From Brachionus koreanus (taxonomy: Eukaryota > Rotifera > Eurotatoria > Ploima > Brachionidae): 51,216 nucleotides of DNA. Where the stretch lies: NCBI GenBank assembly GCA_016987375.1, contig PJRA01000016.1:746161-797376 (forward strand), written 5' to 3'. Below are positions 27,921-41,012 of the stretch, piece after piece. Position numbers and translations under genes: made by a program. Position 1 is the stretch's first letter. Each line of letters begins with the position of its first letter. The notes under the pieces are model-generated. The model had not been told where the DNA came from. It ran no database searches and worked only from the letters and a program-made list of their open reading frames with translations.

Positions 27921-29319
27921 CTAAATATTTAAAAGTTCAACCGTAATTTAATCTCTTTTTTGACTTTAATTAAAATTTAATAAAATCTTTTACCTTATCT
28001 GAATGAATTTGATAAAAAAAAAAATTTTTTTAATAATATTTTAAGTATTAATCATATATTTGACTAAAATACGATTTAAAGTTTTTTAAACAAATTAAAT
28101 TTTTTTAAAAAATAATTAATTGAAAAAAAAATTTGCCTAAAACGAGTTAGATTTTTCCTTTGGAAACTACTGAAACACTGACAACCATTTTATTTCAAAA
28201 AAAGAAAATGCCCTTTAACATTTTTAATTTTTTAACTCTAAATTTTTCTAGCGCAAAAACTTTTAACTGCTACTGTAATTTCTTACTTGTGTGAAAATCA
28301 AGAAGTATATACATATGAATAATTTCAAGGAAAATAAAGGAATTAGCGATTAAAAAAGTTCCCTTAAATGAGATTACATAGGCAGTTAAAAGTTTGTGTG
28401 CTTAATTTAGAAAAACTAAAAATAATTAAGGGCATTAAATTTTGAAAAAAAAAAATATTTTAGCTAAAAAACTCGAGAGCAAAATTTTTTAACTAGTTAC
28501 TTAGCTAACACGAAGGGATAAAAACAGCCAGAAAAAAAAATTCATTATTTTTGTTTTAAAAAAAGAATAAAGATAAGAATTTAGACAAATTTAGTCAAAA
28601 TTATTTAAATTAAAACAAAATTTACCAAAAAAAAATTAAACATATTTTACCGAAATATTGAAAAGAAGCGTGTTTTTTGAGAGTTTTTTGGTGTTTAAAT
28701 AGTGTTTTTTATTTTTTTGTTGAGCGTTTTAATTTGTTCTTTTTTTAATTCATTTCGACTGCTTTTTTCAAGATTTTTTTTTAAGATTTTCAAACCCAAA
28801 ATAACAGCAACTAAACGCCGTTTAATCAGTGTTTTTTGCCTGTTTTTGTCCCCTCGGGAAGTATTAGAATAAAATTTGAAGAATATTTGGGCTGTCTTTT
28901 CACAATATATGAAAAAAAATGCATCAACACCTTGTATTTTTGAAGAAATGTAATAAAAATAATAACACAAGTATACTTTATGCTAATCAGTTTATTTTTG
29001 CTATTAAAATTAATTTGTTAAATATTTACTTAAACTATAAAAATATCAAGGGACACTCGTTTTTAGGTAAAGGGGCTCCAGATGGCCTATATCTGTTGAA
29101 AAACTATGCATAACTTTTCAAATTATTACACGATATTCAGTATATGTACAAAATCTAATTAAAATTAAGCATACTTTTGAAAACTCATCTCTTAAAGTTA
29201 AATAATTGGAAAAAATTGAAACATTAAGCAGTAATGATGATGCACTGTTGGCAGCATTAAAAAATGGGAATTAAGGGGAACATTTGTGAGAAAAATCATG
29301 TAACTTTTAAAAAAAAAAT
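27921..29319. other. Intergenic DNA with a long imperfect inverted repeat
   Basis: Apart from the inverted repeat at 28207-28436, this region shows only A/T-rich sequence. A 91-codon minus-strand open frame at 28695-28970 is Lys/Phe-rich low-complexity sequence and is not considered a gene. Confidence 0.55.
28207..28436. repeat. Imperfect inverted repeat of about 60-bp arms
   Basis: The left arm (28207-28271) runs from aatgccctt to cttttaactgct; the right arm (28381-28436) reverse-complements to aatgccctt ... cttttaactgcc with interior similarity. The arms are separated by about 110 bp. It resembles a degenerate foldback element or MITE. I did not find a convincing target duplication. Confidence 0.6.
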
Positions 29320-29391
29320 GATCGCACCAAGGATCGAACTTGGGACCTCCTGTGTGTTAGACAGGTGTGATAACCACTACACCATGCGATC
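29320..29391 (-). tRNA. tRNA-Val (anticodon AAC), copy 3
   Basis: All 72 nt match the two copies at 22196 and 23098. The cloverleaf is intact and a T10 tract immediately follows the 3' end on the minus strand, a strong Pol III terminator. Flanking DNA outside the tRNA differs from the other copies. Confidence 0.97.
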
Positions 29392-29833
29392 TTATACACA
29401 AATTATTGATTTAAAAACATAGAAAAAAAATTAAAAATTAAGTTTTTTTAAATTGTACATTTCCTGAATCAGATGACAACTAGAAGTTGCTGTCATAACA
29501 TATGAACTGAACACTCATAAAAACATGAGCACATTTGAAATAGTTCAACGCAGAACGACAAAATTAAAAAATAAAATATTTTTAAATTTTATTCTAAATA
29601 AGTTAATAATTAATATTTTTGTAATAATTCCTGAATTAAAAAAAAAAAATCACATAAACAACTGAGATTTAAAACTTAAAAGAAAACAGTATATTTACAC
29701 GAATAAAAAGAATAGAAAAAAAAAAAAAAAAAAGAGCTTGTTTCACAAATTTCCTGAGTAAAAACTATATACGGATTTTCACACACAGAAAAATAATAAA
29801 AAAAAAAAAATATTTTAAATTATTAAATAATAT

Positions 29834-32571
29834 TTAAAGCTGATAGGCAGCTGATGCTAGATTCAAAAGCTTTGAGAAGGACTTGGGCGGCGGTGGCGAT
29901 GGTGGAGCTTGACCAAGCGAAGCGGCCATTTTAGACGCTTCGCTAAATACAGATATGGGAACTGTATAATTTGAATAGACTGACGAGCACTCATTTGAAT
30001 AATTGCTGCCATCAGTGTACACTAAGCTCGAATCAGCTCCACTAAAGTATTGCGAGTCCTCGGACTCCGAATTACGAACTATTCTCTTCGAATGCATATT
30101 AATGCCTAATTTGCTATTGTTATTAGACAACGAACTATTTCGATTCGAGTTTAGCATGGTCAATATTGAAGACGAATTGGACAACAATGGCTCAACAGGA
30201 CCAGCTAGTGGATTTATAGTCAAATTAGTAGTCAATAATTTTTTTTGTGACGAATTCAGAGTCAATTGACCAAAACTATTTTTGTCAAATAATTTTTCCA
30301 ACTCGGCCAAATTGCTCTCTTGACTTTTAGTCTCATATTTAGCCAGTATGGCATTTAGTCTTTCGTTAATAACAGCAAAACTCGGCCTTAATTCCGAGTT
30401 TATGTTCCAACAATCAAGCATCAAATCATAAACTTCCTCATCACACAATTCTGGTCTGCTCATTCTATTTCCTTCTTTTAAATAATCAAATAGTTTCTCA
30501 ATGGGCACAGTCGGATACGGACTTCCGCCCAATGTGAATATTTCCCACATTAAAATGCCAAACGACCAAATGTCCGAGTTGGGATAGACTTTTCTATCGA
30601 GCAAGCTTTCAGGCGCCATCCATTTAACTGGTATGGGCGACTCTGAATTTCTAGTGTAATAATAATTTTGTTGTAAATCTCTGGCAAAGCCGAAGTCGGC
30701 TATTTTGGCCATTTTGTTCTCATCTAGAAGAATATTTCTCGCAGCCAAGTCTCTGTGACATACTTTTTTCGAATGCAAATAGCGCATGCCATTTGATACT
30801 TGACAACAAAATTTAACCAATTCAATGATTAAATCCAGCTGAGTGTTTGTGTTTAGTTTTGTTTGATTTTTGCTCAATGATGATGCATAGCTAAAAGTGG
30901 AAAATTTGTCTGATTTATTTATTTTATGTTTGTTGATGCTTGAGTAAAGTTTGAGGACATCGTTAGCCAACTGAGCAGCAGAGCCTTCAATTTCAGTATC
31001 ATCTGAGTCCGAAGCTGTGAACTCGTTGGGTCTGTGAGATCTCAGATAATTTTTTAAATTGCCCAATTTGGCATATTCAACAATGGCGTAAATTGGTCCA
31101 TTTTTGGTACAACAGCCTAGAAGACTAATTATATTCTCATGTTTGCCAACCGATTTCATAATCTCTAATTCTTTAATAAAATTATTCAATTCTGTTTTGC
31201 TTGATTTTTCTTTTAGGGTTTTGACAGCCACACAAGACCTGTAGCGACCAGGAATTATTCCATATGCTTCAGCTTTGAACACACGACCAAAAGCTCCTTC
31301 GTCAATCAAATTGGCTAATTTTAATTTTTCACGCGGAAATTCCCATTCCGGGTCTTCTTCAGCAATCAAACTGGTCTCCGAATTGCTCGACATTATATCT
31401 TGTTCCATGGAGCACAAACGCTTGGTCAGTGTGGAGTTTGTGGTCTGACTGGCATTGTCCGGCATTGAGACATACAGAAAATTTTTCTTCATTGAACTCA
31501 TTGTGTTGTCAATCATTGATTGCTTGTCTTTTGACTGAGAGTTCATGTGACACATACAGACTGACATTAGAATCACTAGTACTAGGAGTAGAACTGCAAA
31601 AAATCCAACTGTTATTGAGTATTTATTTTTGTCAAAAAATGATTCCAAATTTTTCTCCATTAGAGATATTTTTTGCTCCAAGTCACCAGAGTCTGTGACA
31701 TTCAAGAATGCGTATGTCACCCGGAAAGACTTGAGAGAATTGGCAACTATGCACAAGTAGTAGCCTTGGTCAGATGGTCGGGTGTTTAAAATTTTCAAGT
31801 TAACTGTTTCCAGGTCTGAATAGGAGTCTTTGTTAGAGTCCTCGATATGCTGTCTTCTCTCAAGTTTATATCTTTCATCTATGGTTATATAATCACTGAA
31901 AGAATCCTTTAGATAAAATTTATTTTTTTTTAAATATCAATTTTTTTTTTCTAAATTTTAATCTACTTTTTTTTGAAGAGCCAACGAGTTTTGGTCAAGC
32001 AATGAGGTCATGTCATATTTTTTGTCCGAATATTTTGCCAAAATGTTCTTGTTAAGCTTGTAAAAAAGAAACATAGGATAGGAGTCCATTTGAGTCTCGC
32101 AAGTAAAGGTCACATTTTCTCCATAAGCCACGCTTTGATTACTAAATTGTCTCGTAAGTATTGGTTTTATTAAAACGTCTTTATTTTGAAATTAAATTTT
32201 TAATTTTATAATTAGAATTAAATAAAAGGAAAAAAATTACTGTCTGCATCTAGATTTCTAAATTTGTATGAGTTTTTCAAAAATAGATTGTAAGCAAAGC
32301 ATTCGATTAGATCAGTTTCGAATAATCGACAATCTAAAGAATAAAAATTAATTATTTTAACGCTCAAATAAATTCATTTAACGCTTGATTAAAATAAAAT
32401 CTGTTAAATCAGAAAACAAAACAGTTGGCAAATTTATTTACCTAATGGTTTTTGGTTGAGCAGATTGCTTTGTACTGATGTATAAACAGTTTCTGATTTG
32501 GTCGGCATGTAGCGCGATAGCGCTACATTATTAAGACCTAATAGAATTAACAATATGTTCAACATATACAT
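29834..32571 (-). CDS. FGFR-type receptor tyrosine kinase
   Basis: Exons 32442-32571 (start and signal peptide), a possible exon 32242-32333, then 31967-32178 and 29834-31906. Skipping the second exon gives an open frame of 804 residues. The ectodomain has one clear Ig-like domain (VTFTCETQ ... DQGYYLCIVANS). One membrane helix lies at about residues 211-234. The kinase has EGAFGRV, the AVKTLK lysine, IISLLGCCTKNGPIYAIVEYA, HRDLAARN (about 498), DFGFARDL, a YYY triplet in the activation loop, PVKWMAPESL and WEIFTLGGSPYP, all diagnostic of FGFR. The kinase insert (about 407-470) is much longer than in vertebrate FGFRs. A Ser/Asn-rich C-tail follows. Fewer Ig domains than the usual three makes it an FGFR-like paralogue or a reduced receptor. 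Confidence 0.92.
32242..32333 (-). other. Candidate cassette exon of the FGFR-like gene with 1-nt lesion
   Basis: Bounded by a good acceptor (ctttag) and donor (gtaatt). As written it is 92 nt and has a stop in all three frames. One more T in the tttt run at about 32281-32284 (minus-strand view) would make it a 93-nt frame-neutral exon encoding about 31 residues (for example CRLFETDLIE and KNSYKFRNLDAD). Skipping it preserves the receptor frame. Confidence 0.5.
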
Positions 32572-32825
32572 TTTGTATTAAATAATAAATAAAATCTAAA
32601 TTAGAAAATTTTTTTTTAATTATTTTTTCTAAATAAAAAATTAATGAAAAAATTTTTTTTTTATAATTTCTCATTTATGACAGACTAGTTCCTCTATTTT
32701 GAAAAATTAAATTTAATATCAAATGATTGATAAAAAAATCTGAACAAAAAAAAATTTGACATAACAAAATCTATTAATCCAAATTAAGGTCAATTTAAAG
32801 AATTAGCACACATGCCATACTATAC

Positions 32826-32845
32826 TATTATTATTATTATTATTA
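32826..32845. repeat. (ATT)n microsatellite
   Basis: A run of about six att units about 250 bp upstream of the FGFR-like start codon. No coding context. Confidence 0.8.
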
Positions 32846-33821
32846 AATCTATTTCCTTGCTGATTTTCAGAAATATTTGAATACTCTTGACGGAATTGTT
32901 TCATCCGATCAGTTATTTTTAATCTTTTCGGACTTTCTAAGTCACATAAATCCGGCATTTCCTAGTTTACCTCAAAATTCGTGCTGTTCACAATATTTAA
33001 TTAATGCTGTTCTAAACAAAATAAATACAAAATAGAAACGATTTATTTTATTAGATGAAATTTCTAGTCTATGTGTGAAATATTTTCTAGCAACAGAAGC
33101 AAACAAAAAAATTTAAAAAAATGAACACTTCTATTTATTAAAGATTGTATCACATTAAGAAGATTAGCCGAGAATAACTAATGATAAAAAATAAAGGCGT
33201 TTGAGTGTTTATGCCAATAAGAAAAAGAAATTAATTAAAACTTCGAAAATATTTAGCACAAATTTTGGTCAGAAATAACATAAGCTTTTTTTATTCTTAA
33301 TCTGTCGGTAAAGATAGTTATTTAATAGTAAGAATACTATTTATCATGTAAATATTGAAGATATGGAATATCTAAAATAGCAATTAATCGTAAATAATAT
33401 TGTTTCGATTAATTAATTATGTTCTTAAAATGCCATGTAATCTTTGATGGTTGTTTGCGTAAGATTAATCAGGTATGATAACTATTCACACTTGTAAAAA
33501 CAAACAAGACTTATTATTTGCTTTAATTAGACCATTTTTGAAAAAAAATACCTAAACAATTTCATAACAAATAAAGGTGCCGAAAACGCAGATTAATGTC
33601 TGTAAACTAGTGGTCACTATCAATAAGAATTTTATTTAATGGCATTTGGCTCAATGTCCTAGAAATAAAATTCTTAATTTATTACTTAATTTTTGTACTG
33701 AACATTGCCTTTAGGTGTTTATTGAATTAAATAAATATATAAAGCTGCCGCTAAAAAAAATATTTTTTAGAGTAAATTTGAAATAGTAAAATTCCCTTGT
33801 CTGTTTAATAATTTAATTCAA

Positions 33822-33898
33822 TCAGTCTTGATTCAAAGCCGGCCAATGAAACAACTGTTTGAAGCACGGATCACTGGCATAGGTGTCTTTGAGCTGAC
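33822..33898 (-). other. Coding-like terminal exon candidate
   Basis: On the minus strand an acceptor (ttttaag) is followed by a GC-rich frame containing KDTYASDPCFKQLFHW and ending PALNQD then TGA. Base composition contrasts sharply with the flanks. No upstream exon could be joined with confidence, and an alternative acceptor lies 12 bp further upstream. It may be the last exon of a gene with large introns in the desert, or a gene relic. Confidence 0.35.
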
Positions 33899-36800
33899 CT
33901 TAAAAGCAATCTAAATAAAATAATAAATCAATTTTTTATTGTTATTGATCATAAAACCTGAGAAAATATTTAATATTAATGCACTATGGTTGTCTTTTTT
34001 TTTCCTATTTTTGTGGCAACCAAATTAAGGAGGCTTTTGAATTTTGATGATAAAATATAAATTAGCAGTAATGTTTTTTCTCTTATCTCAGTGAGCCTAA
34101 GTATAAAATAATTAAAAAAATGTTATAAATGTTGCGCGTTTCAGATGCCGCATTCAGCTAGAGAAACCCCCACTTGTACTAACTCATGTTAACTATTTTA
34201 TAATTATATCAAAGATAATAAAATTAAGATCAAATGTAAGACTAGCGATAAGAATCTTTACAAGGCAAAGAAAGCGTTTGAATTCCGAATAAAATTCCGA
34301 TTAGAATAAATAAATTGATTTATCTTTTTGATTTTTGATTAATTGAAAAATTTCAATTATTTATTTTTTTCCTAAAGAGCACCAATATTCTTAAGGGCTT
34401 TGTTAAAGGTTCAGTGAAAAAATTGTTTTCCTTGTATTTAAAAGGAATCTAATTTTTTCTTTTTTTTTTCAATTTAGTCGATTCTTCTCCTAGGCCCTCA
34501 CATAGACCAAGCGTTAATGTTTTCTCAAAATGTACTTTATTTTCTTATCTAGCCTAATTTATCTACATGAACGTTTTTTCATTCATTCATTCAAAAAAAA
34601 ATTAAATTAAAATTTTAATCCGATTTCAAGTTGATTTATGCTCGATAATTATCTTAAGCTAAAATTTGATAAGTTTTTATTTATGTTTCTTTATATCAAT
34701 TAGTTTACGGAAATGATGTTTCGCATATGCTCATAAATGTGCTAAAGTCCAGATAAAATACATAAATGTGAGCACGTACAAAACACGTCCAAACATAATT
34801 CACTAAATTGATCTAATAAATTTTTTTAATTTTATTATTTTTTTTAAATCAAATAAAACTAAAATTTAATTTTTTTTTTAAATTTAAACAAATACTTGAA
34901 ACAAAAAGACTAACTAGACTAAATTTTAAAAAGAGCTTTGAATAAACTAGAAAAAAAAACAGATCTTCTTTGTGAAATCAATATGCGATTTTGAAGATTA
35001 GATTTAAACTGGATAGAGATCATTTGGTTGACAAAAAGCATGCCCAACTCAATAGGAAAGATAAAATCTAATTTCTGCTGCTTTATTTTCTTTACGATCA
35101 AAAAAAATTGACGCCTAATCTATTTAATCCAAGTGGAGTTTTCTGCCAAATTAGCCCATTAAAAAATCTGATAAAAAACTTTATTGCGTTATAAAAATAT
35201 GGCTCAAAAACAACTCTTAAAATGTGATGACATTTATAAATATTTAAATAAGTGACATTTGATGGTGCACAATTTATTTAGAGAAAAATTTGATAATAAA
35301 GTCTAAATACCACCATGATCTATTGGTCAATATTATGAAAAAAAAGACTCAAGCTAAAATTAGTTTGTCGAGTTAAAATTGTTTGGCCGATGGGAACTCG
35401 GCCAAAAATGTTTAATTTAATCGATGTGACAAACGCAAAAAAATCTATTTTGGGATATATTTATCTATTAGTAGCTAGATTAAAAAAAATGCTTGTCTTT
35501 GAATGGTCTATAGAAATAGAAATTAAACAAAATATGGCAAAACTAGAATTAGTTCTTTAAAATGCACTCAACTAAAAAACTAAAATCTATCTAGAAAAAA
35601 AGCGAATAAATCAAAAATTAAAAGGTAATTTGATTATTTTCGGATTCAATTAGATCGGATTTATTTTCAATAAATTAAGGATATTTATTTAAAATCTTCC
35701 AAATCTAAATGGATTGATAAAAAGATAATGCTAAATAGAAAATAAAAAATAAGAAAAAAAAGTGTAAAGTGAAAACCTAATGGAATTAGGTAATTTAATT
35801 TTTTTTTCGTTTTAAACAAACAAAAATATAGAATCGTATACAATTTTGGTTTGTTGTAAATAAATTTTTAAGGTTTTAGTCTATGCGAAGTTTATAATCC
35901 GCGTTTTTTTTCTTATCTAATAATCAAATATTAGCCAAGATAATGAAATTTCAAAATGGCTTCGAAAAATTTAAACAAGAATTTTTTTTAAGTCTTTTTA
36001 GTTAAAAGCCAAATCGGATAAAACAGAAGCCCAGTAGTTTTAATTAAAAAGTTTTAGTTTAAGTTCTAGTTTTTTTCTTTTTTTTTAAATGAAAGATAAA
36101 ATTGAGGAACTAGTTTATTTTAGATTTAAAATTTTAATTTGTTTTAAATTGAGCTAAATATTTTTAATTAAAGGTTGTCTGCACCCGGGACAAAATTTTG
36201 TTGATGCATTAGCTGTCAGCCTACAACCAAAAACAATTAAACTTATCTTTAATTTAGTTAAATTTTTCCCTGGAGATTTTTTAAGCACTCATATAAACTA
36301 ATTGATTTAAATCAACTGTTATTGAATTGTAAAATATAATTTTTAATCATACAACACTCGAGTTAATCAAGCAAATAGTGTGCTTGAATTTATAATTTTA
36401 ATTTGACATAAAATTGAATTTGATTTTGGATGTATAGCTTAGATTTAACTTTGAAAAAATTTCAACTCCAGGCTACGAAAATTGTAGCGGCTACATTTAA
36501 AAAAAAAAATTTTGAAATTAAAAATTTTGATCTTTTGACCTAAGAAAATAGAATTTTAAGAAAAAAAATTTTATCACCACCAAAGTTTTGGCGGATATAT
36601 TTTTAGATAAATTTTGTATAAATGATATTTCTAAATAAGAGATTATTTTTTTTCATAAATGACCACTTCGAAGAAGCAATTAAAGAAGTACGAAAACAAT
36701 ATTTTGAAAGATTTCAAACTAGATAAAATCGAATCTAGCCTTTAATTGCATATTTATGACAGATTGTTTGGCCAGACGGAATAAAATAGAGAGCTGAATA

Positions 36801-39800
36801 GAAAAAAAAATGCTTTAAGTTTAAGCTATCAAAAAAACAAAATTAGAGATAAAAATATCTATAGTAGACTATTAAACCGAAATAAAATTTTTGTCTAGCA
36901 AAAAAATAAAAATTAATAATCGATCAAAATTTCTAAGAACTAATTGCATGGATTTGAAATAAACGCGTGAAATTTAGAGAAAAGTAGGCATGCAAGACGT
37001 ATCTCTTGCTGTCTATTATAAACAATAACTGTCTATAATGTAAAAACGCTTAACCAAATCGATTAGATTATTCGCTTCGCTTCAAAATTCAATTACAAAA
37101 ACAAATAAACACTAGAAATCGTGCAACTACATGGGAAAAAAACATTTGAAATAGATCGATTTCGATTATGGCAAAATTGTTTGTTTATTAACTAATCTGA
37201 CCCGGTTCGTGTAGGCCCATAGTTAACTAAATAATACGCACATATTAAGTTACTTATCTCTCGGACTTTTCAACACTTCAAAATTTGCTTAGACCACAAA
37301 ATAAGAGAAAATTTGAAGCTCTAACTTGCTGAAAATAAAGATAATGTCCGTGTTCACATCTAAGTGAGTGCTAATGTTATTTGTCTGCAGGGCTATTTTA
37401 ATTATTTCAGCCATTAGACTAAAATAAATCTGCATATGCTGCAAATATATCATGATCATGGTAGAATTAATTGCTCAAGTCAAGTAGCTGCTCTAAGAGA
37501 CTAGCTAAGATATTAATAATAATAATAAAAAAAAAGTTAAGTTTACATTTTAAACTGGTCAATAAAAACTGGAATTTATTTTTATTTTTATAGTCAAAGA
37601 TAATTTCTGATTCTTACCGAGTTGTTTTCTTTGATCTTGAACTAATTTTTAGTCTTTTATTGATCTTACTAATGTAAACTTGATAAGACTAATGTTTACT
37701 GAAATTACCACCTTAATATCACTAGATTAAATATTTAAAAGATTATTAGTTTCTTTTGTTGTAGATTGTGCGCTGTTTGAGCTTATTTACTTTTGTTTTA
37801 GTTTTTCTAATTTAATCGGTCTAGTCCCTAAAATCAGGATATAATGGACTAAAATTGCCAAATATTTAATAATTACTTGACCTGACTTTTACACAAAGCA
37901 TCACATCTTGTGGTTTTGAATTTATTAATTTTGAAAAAAAAAAAAATTTTTTTAATCTTTACTTTTATTTTGCTACTCAAACTAAATATATTCGTTTATG
38001 TAATGAAAAAAAAAAATTTCTATACTAGTTCACATTAACCTTACAAATTTTAATGCTCACTCTCATTTTATTGTAAAAAACAAGCAAACATGGAGCTGTA
38101 AGGGTTAAGGTAAAAGACCATTCCAAACTGTCCGGGGTCATCTCCTTACCTTATTTTAAATTAATAAAAAATGTTTTGTCTGTCTTTCTTAATTTAAAAA
38201 TTAAAATAGAGTGTTTTCATAATTGTATCTAGCTGAATTAAAAGAAGTACTAAAATTAATTTTTCAAATTCGATTGTTAAAAACAAGTTCAATGGCCATT
38301 TGGTAAATAAATATATAATTTTTTTTTCTTACGTTTTTACTAAGAAAACCTTCATTAAAAGTTGTATGATTTTTTCTTGTTTTTCTTTGATAAATGTTAA
38401 AATTATTTCATCTATTCCCAAATAAATTAAATAATTTTTTTAATTTTATGAAAAAATTTTCTTTCCATTAATAATTAAAACTTATGAATTTGTCTAAAAA
38501 TTTTGGGTAGAAAGTATTTACCCATTTATAAGCAAAAAAAATTCCATTTGATATTTAAAAGACCATTTTCTTTAAAAAATAAATTTGATTTTCAAAAAGG
38601 CTAAAATTTTGTAAATGAAAACAAAATAAATCTAAGATAAATTTAATTATTCGGTTTGTTTTTCTGTTAAACAACATAAGAAAATTAATAAATATTTTTC
38701 TCTATTTTTTTGAATAAAAAATTATTTTGTAAAATTAAACTTAGTAAAATTTACTCAATTTTCTATAAAAAAAAATAACAAAAACATACAAAGTGCGATT
38801 TGAGAATTGAGAAATATAGACCAACTTAATGAAATAAAATCAAACAAAAGTTGATTTTTAAGTTAGAAATCGGATTATTCGGATGTAATAGATCTAGGAG
38901 ATAAATATTCCCAATATTTATTGTAGACTGATATAAAAAGCTAATTAGACAAAATAAACAGTGTAAATCAAGATGATTAATTTAGGATCAAAATTACAAA
39001 TAGTTAAATCAAATGTTGCATACTCAGACAATGGCGCACTGCTAGAACATTGAATAATGAAAAGTCAGATTTGGTTAAAATATCAATTAATATTAATTAA
39101 TAAATACATCTTTTCATTTAAAATGATCTTGCAAATGCTTCATCAGACTGACGATGGCTTAGAGACTTGTGGTCGATTTTTCCGAACTAGTCTCTAAATT
39201 TGACCCAATGTTCAACACTTGTTTAACAAAGCCTATTAAAAGATTAAGCTAAGCCGTGAGATTTTCTCAAATTTTTCAAATAATTTTCTTTAAAAAAAAA
39301 TTTCTTGCTTAATCCCTAAAAAAATATAACTGAAAAATTTATGTAATATTAGTTATTTTAATGAAGCAAATTTTGTTTAACACTTAGAAATATCCGATTC
39401 GGAACTATCCGAATTTTACTTTAAAAAAGAAAAAAAATACAATCAATTTAAGAATCAAAACCTTTGCAAAGCTATTTATCAAAAAAAAAAAAAATAAAAA
39501 TATATTTTTAAAAATAATAATAATGCTAACCATTTATATTATACAAATGAATAAAATTAAAATCTAAATGCCATTAGTGAATATAAAGCTCTGTAAATAT
39601 TTGTAACCAGAAAATAATTTTTTTCTCTTTAATAAACTACTTTTAGATAAAATGCAAATTGTCTATTTTTTTTTAATTCTCAGTGAATTTTCACTAGATT
39701 GATAAACTCGTTTAAATATGGTTTTTGAAACTATTTTTTTTCTTTTTTTCTATTTTATCGAAAAAAGAATGAAAATATGCAAATTTCTTTTTTTTTTAGG

Positions 39801-40945
39801 GAAAAGGCTCGAATGGATCAATTAGAAAAAATTAATTAACCTTATAAAGATGGTGCGAATTTGCTTCTCTTAAATTAATATAAGTTGCCTAATATTAGTT
39901 TTAAATTACGCAACAACAAAAGCAATTAAAATTGTATCTAGTTTATTTTAAAAATTGACCAAGCCAAAATGCATAGATAATTTCTAACCAAATTTGCTTG
40001 TTTGCAAACAAGCTAAGCAGTATTTTAGTTTAGAAAATATTTTAGCCAAAATTATCTGAATTAACGTCAAGGTAAGAGTAGAAAATGCTTCATTAGCGCT
40101 AAAAACTAATTGCAAAAGAAAACCAGCTTTGTTTAAGAACAATTATTTGGCCAAAAATTCAGATACTTAGCTAAGATTGATTCAATTTTTGATCGAATTT
40201 TAAATGATTTTTGCAAATGATTTATTTTTGTTTAAAATAAAAACAAAAATTTGATTTTAATGTAAGATGAGATTCATTTCCGCTATTCAGAGCTTCTTAG
40301 TTTCATTTTAAATGAAATTCAGCTTTTTTATTCTAACTTAATCCCTTGAAACAAAGTATCCTGGAAAAGCAATCTGAGCTAGATTGATTAAGTCATTCAC
40401 AATTCTTGAGCAATTCAATGATTAACTTTGTATAATATGAATTTTTTTTATTTTTTAATTCATTAATTTAATTGAAAAATTTTCAACACCAGGTGTTTTT
40501 TTTTAAATTTACCAGATAATTAAACAATTAAATAAATTAGTTAAAAGAAAATGATCATAAAAATCAATTTTGTAAGCTAAACAATTTTACATCAATGTAT
40601 CAAGTCTTTGGTAAAGTAAAAAAATGTGAATAATTTTTTTTTTCAAAAAATCAAATCATTAATTATTTAAAAATTAATAATTAATTTACAAAAATAGAAT
40701 ATAATTTTTTAATAATTTTAATTTAAAAAAAATAAAAGCATTCGAGGCTGATCAATACTTCATTTATTAAATTCAATTTCAAAAAACATTTTTTATCTAA
40801 TAAAAATGAATAGAATTTTTTTTTTAATTTTAAATAACTTTTTAGTTTTTCTCTAATTATAAAATATATAAGAAAATTTTTTAATAAGAAAGAAAAAAAA
40901 ATTAACGTTTAGTCATTTGAACAAAACAATAATTCACATATTTTT

Positions 40946-41012
40946 TGAGCGGGAGTTGAAGCATCGACTTCTTGATTGATGTTGGGTGATCGTATTACTT
41001 CACCACAGGACC
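40946..41012 (-). repeat. tRNA-like sequence, possible SINE head
   Basis: On the minus strand the sequence starts ggtcctgtggtgaagtaat (A-box-like) and contains gcttcaactcc, a good match to a Pol III B box, at the expected spacing. The acceptor and anticodon stems do not pair, so it is not a functional tRNA. A tRNA pseudogene or the head of a tRNA-derived SINE are both possible. An A-run follows the 3' end. Confidence 0.4.

Noticed and set aside
28695..28970. 91-codon minus-strand ORF
   Set aside because: Composition is Lys/Phe/Ile/Asn-rich, as expected by chance in this DNA. It has no GC rise, motif or splice context.
30003..31698. Plus-strand ORFs of 88-89 codons opposite the FGFR-like kinase gene
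   Set aside because: Antisense shadows of long conserved coding exons.
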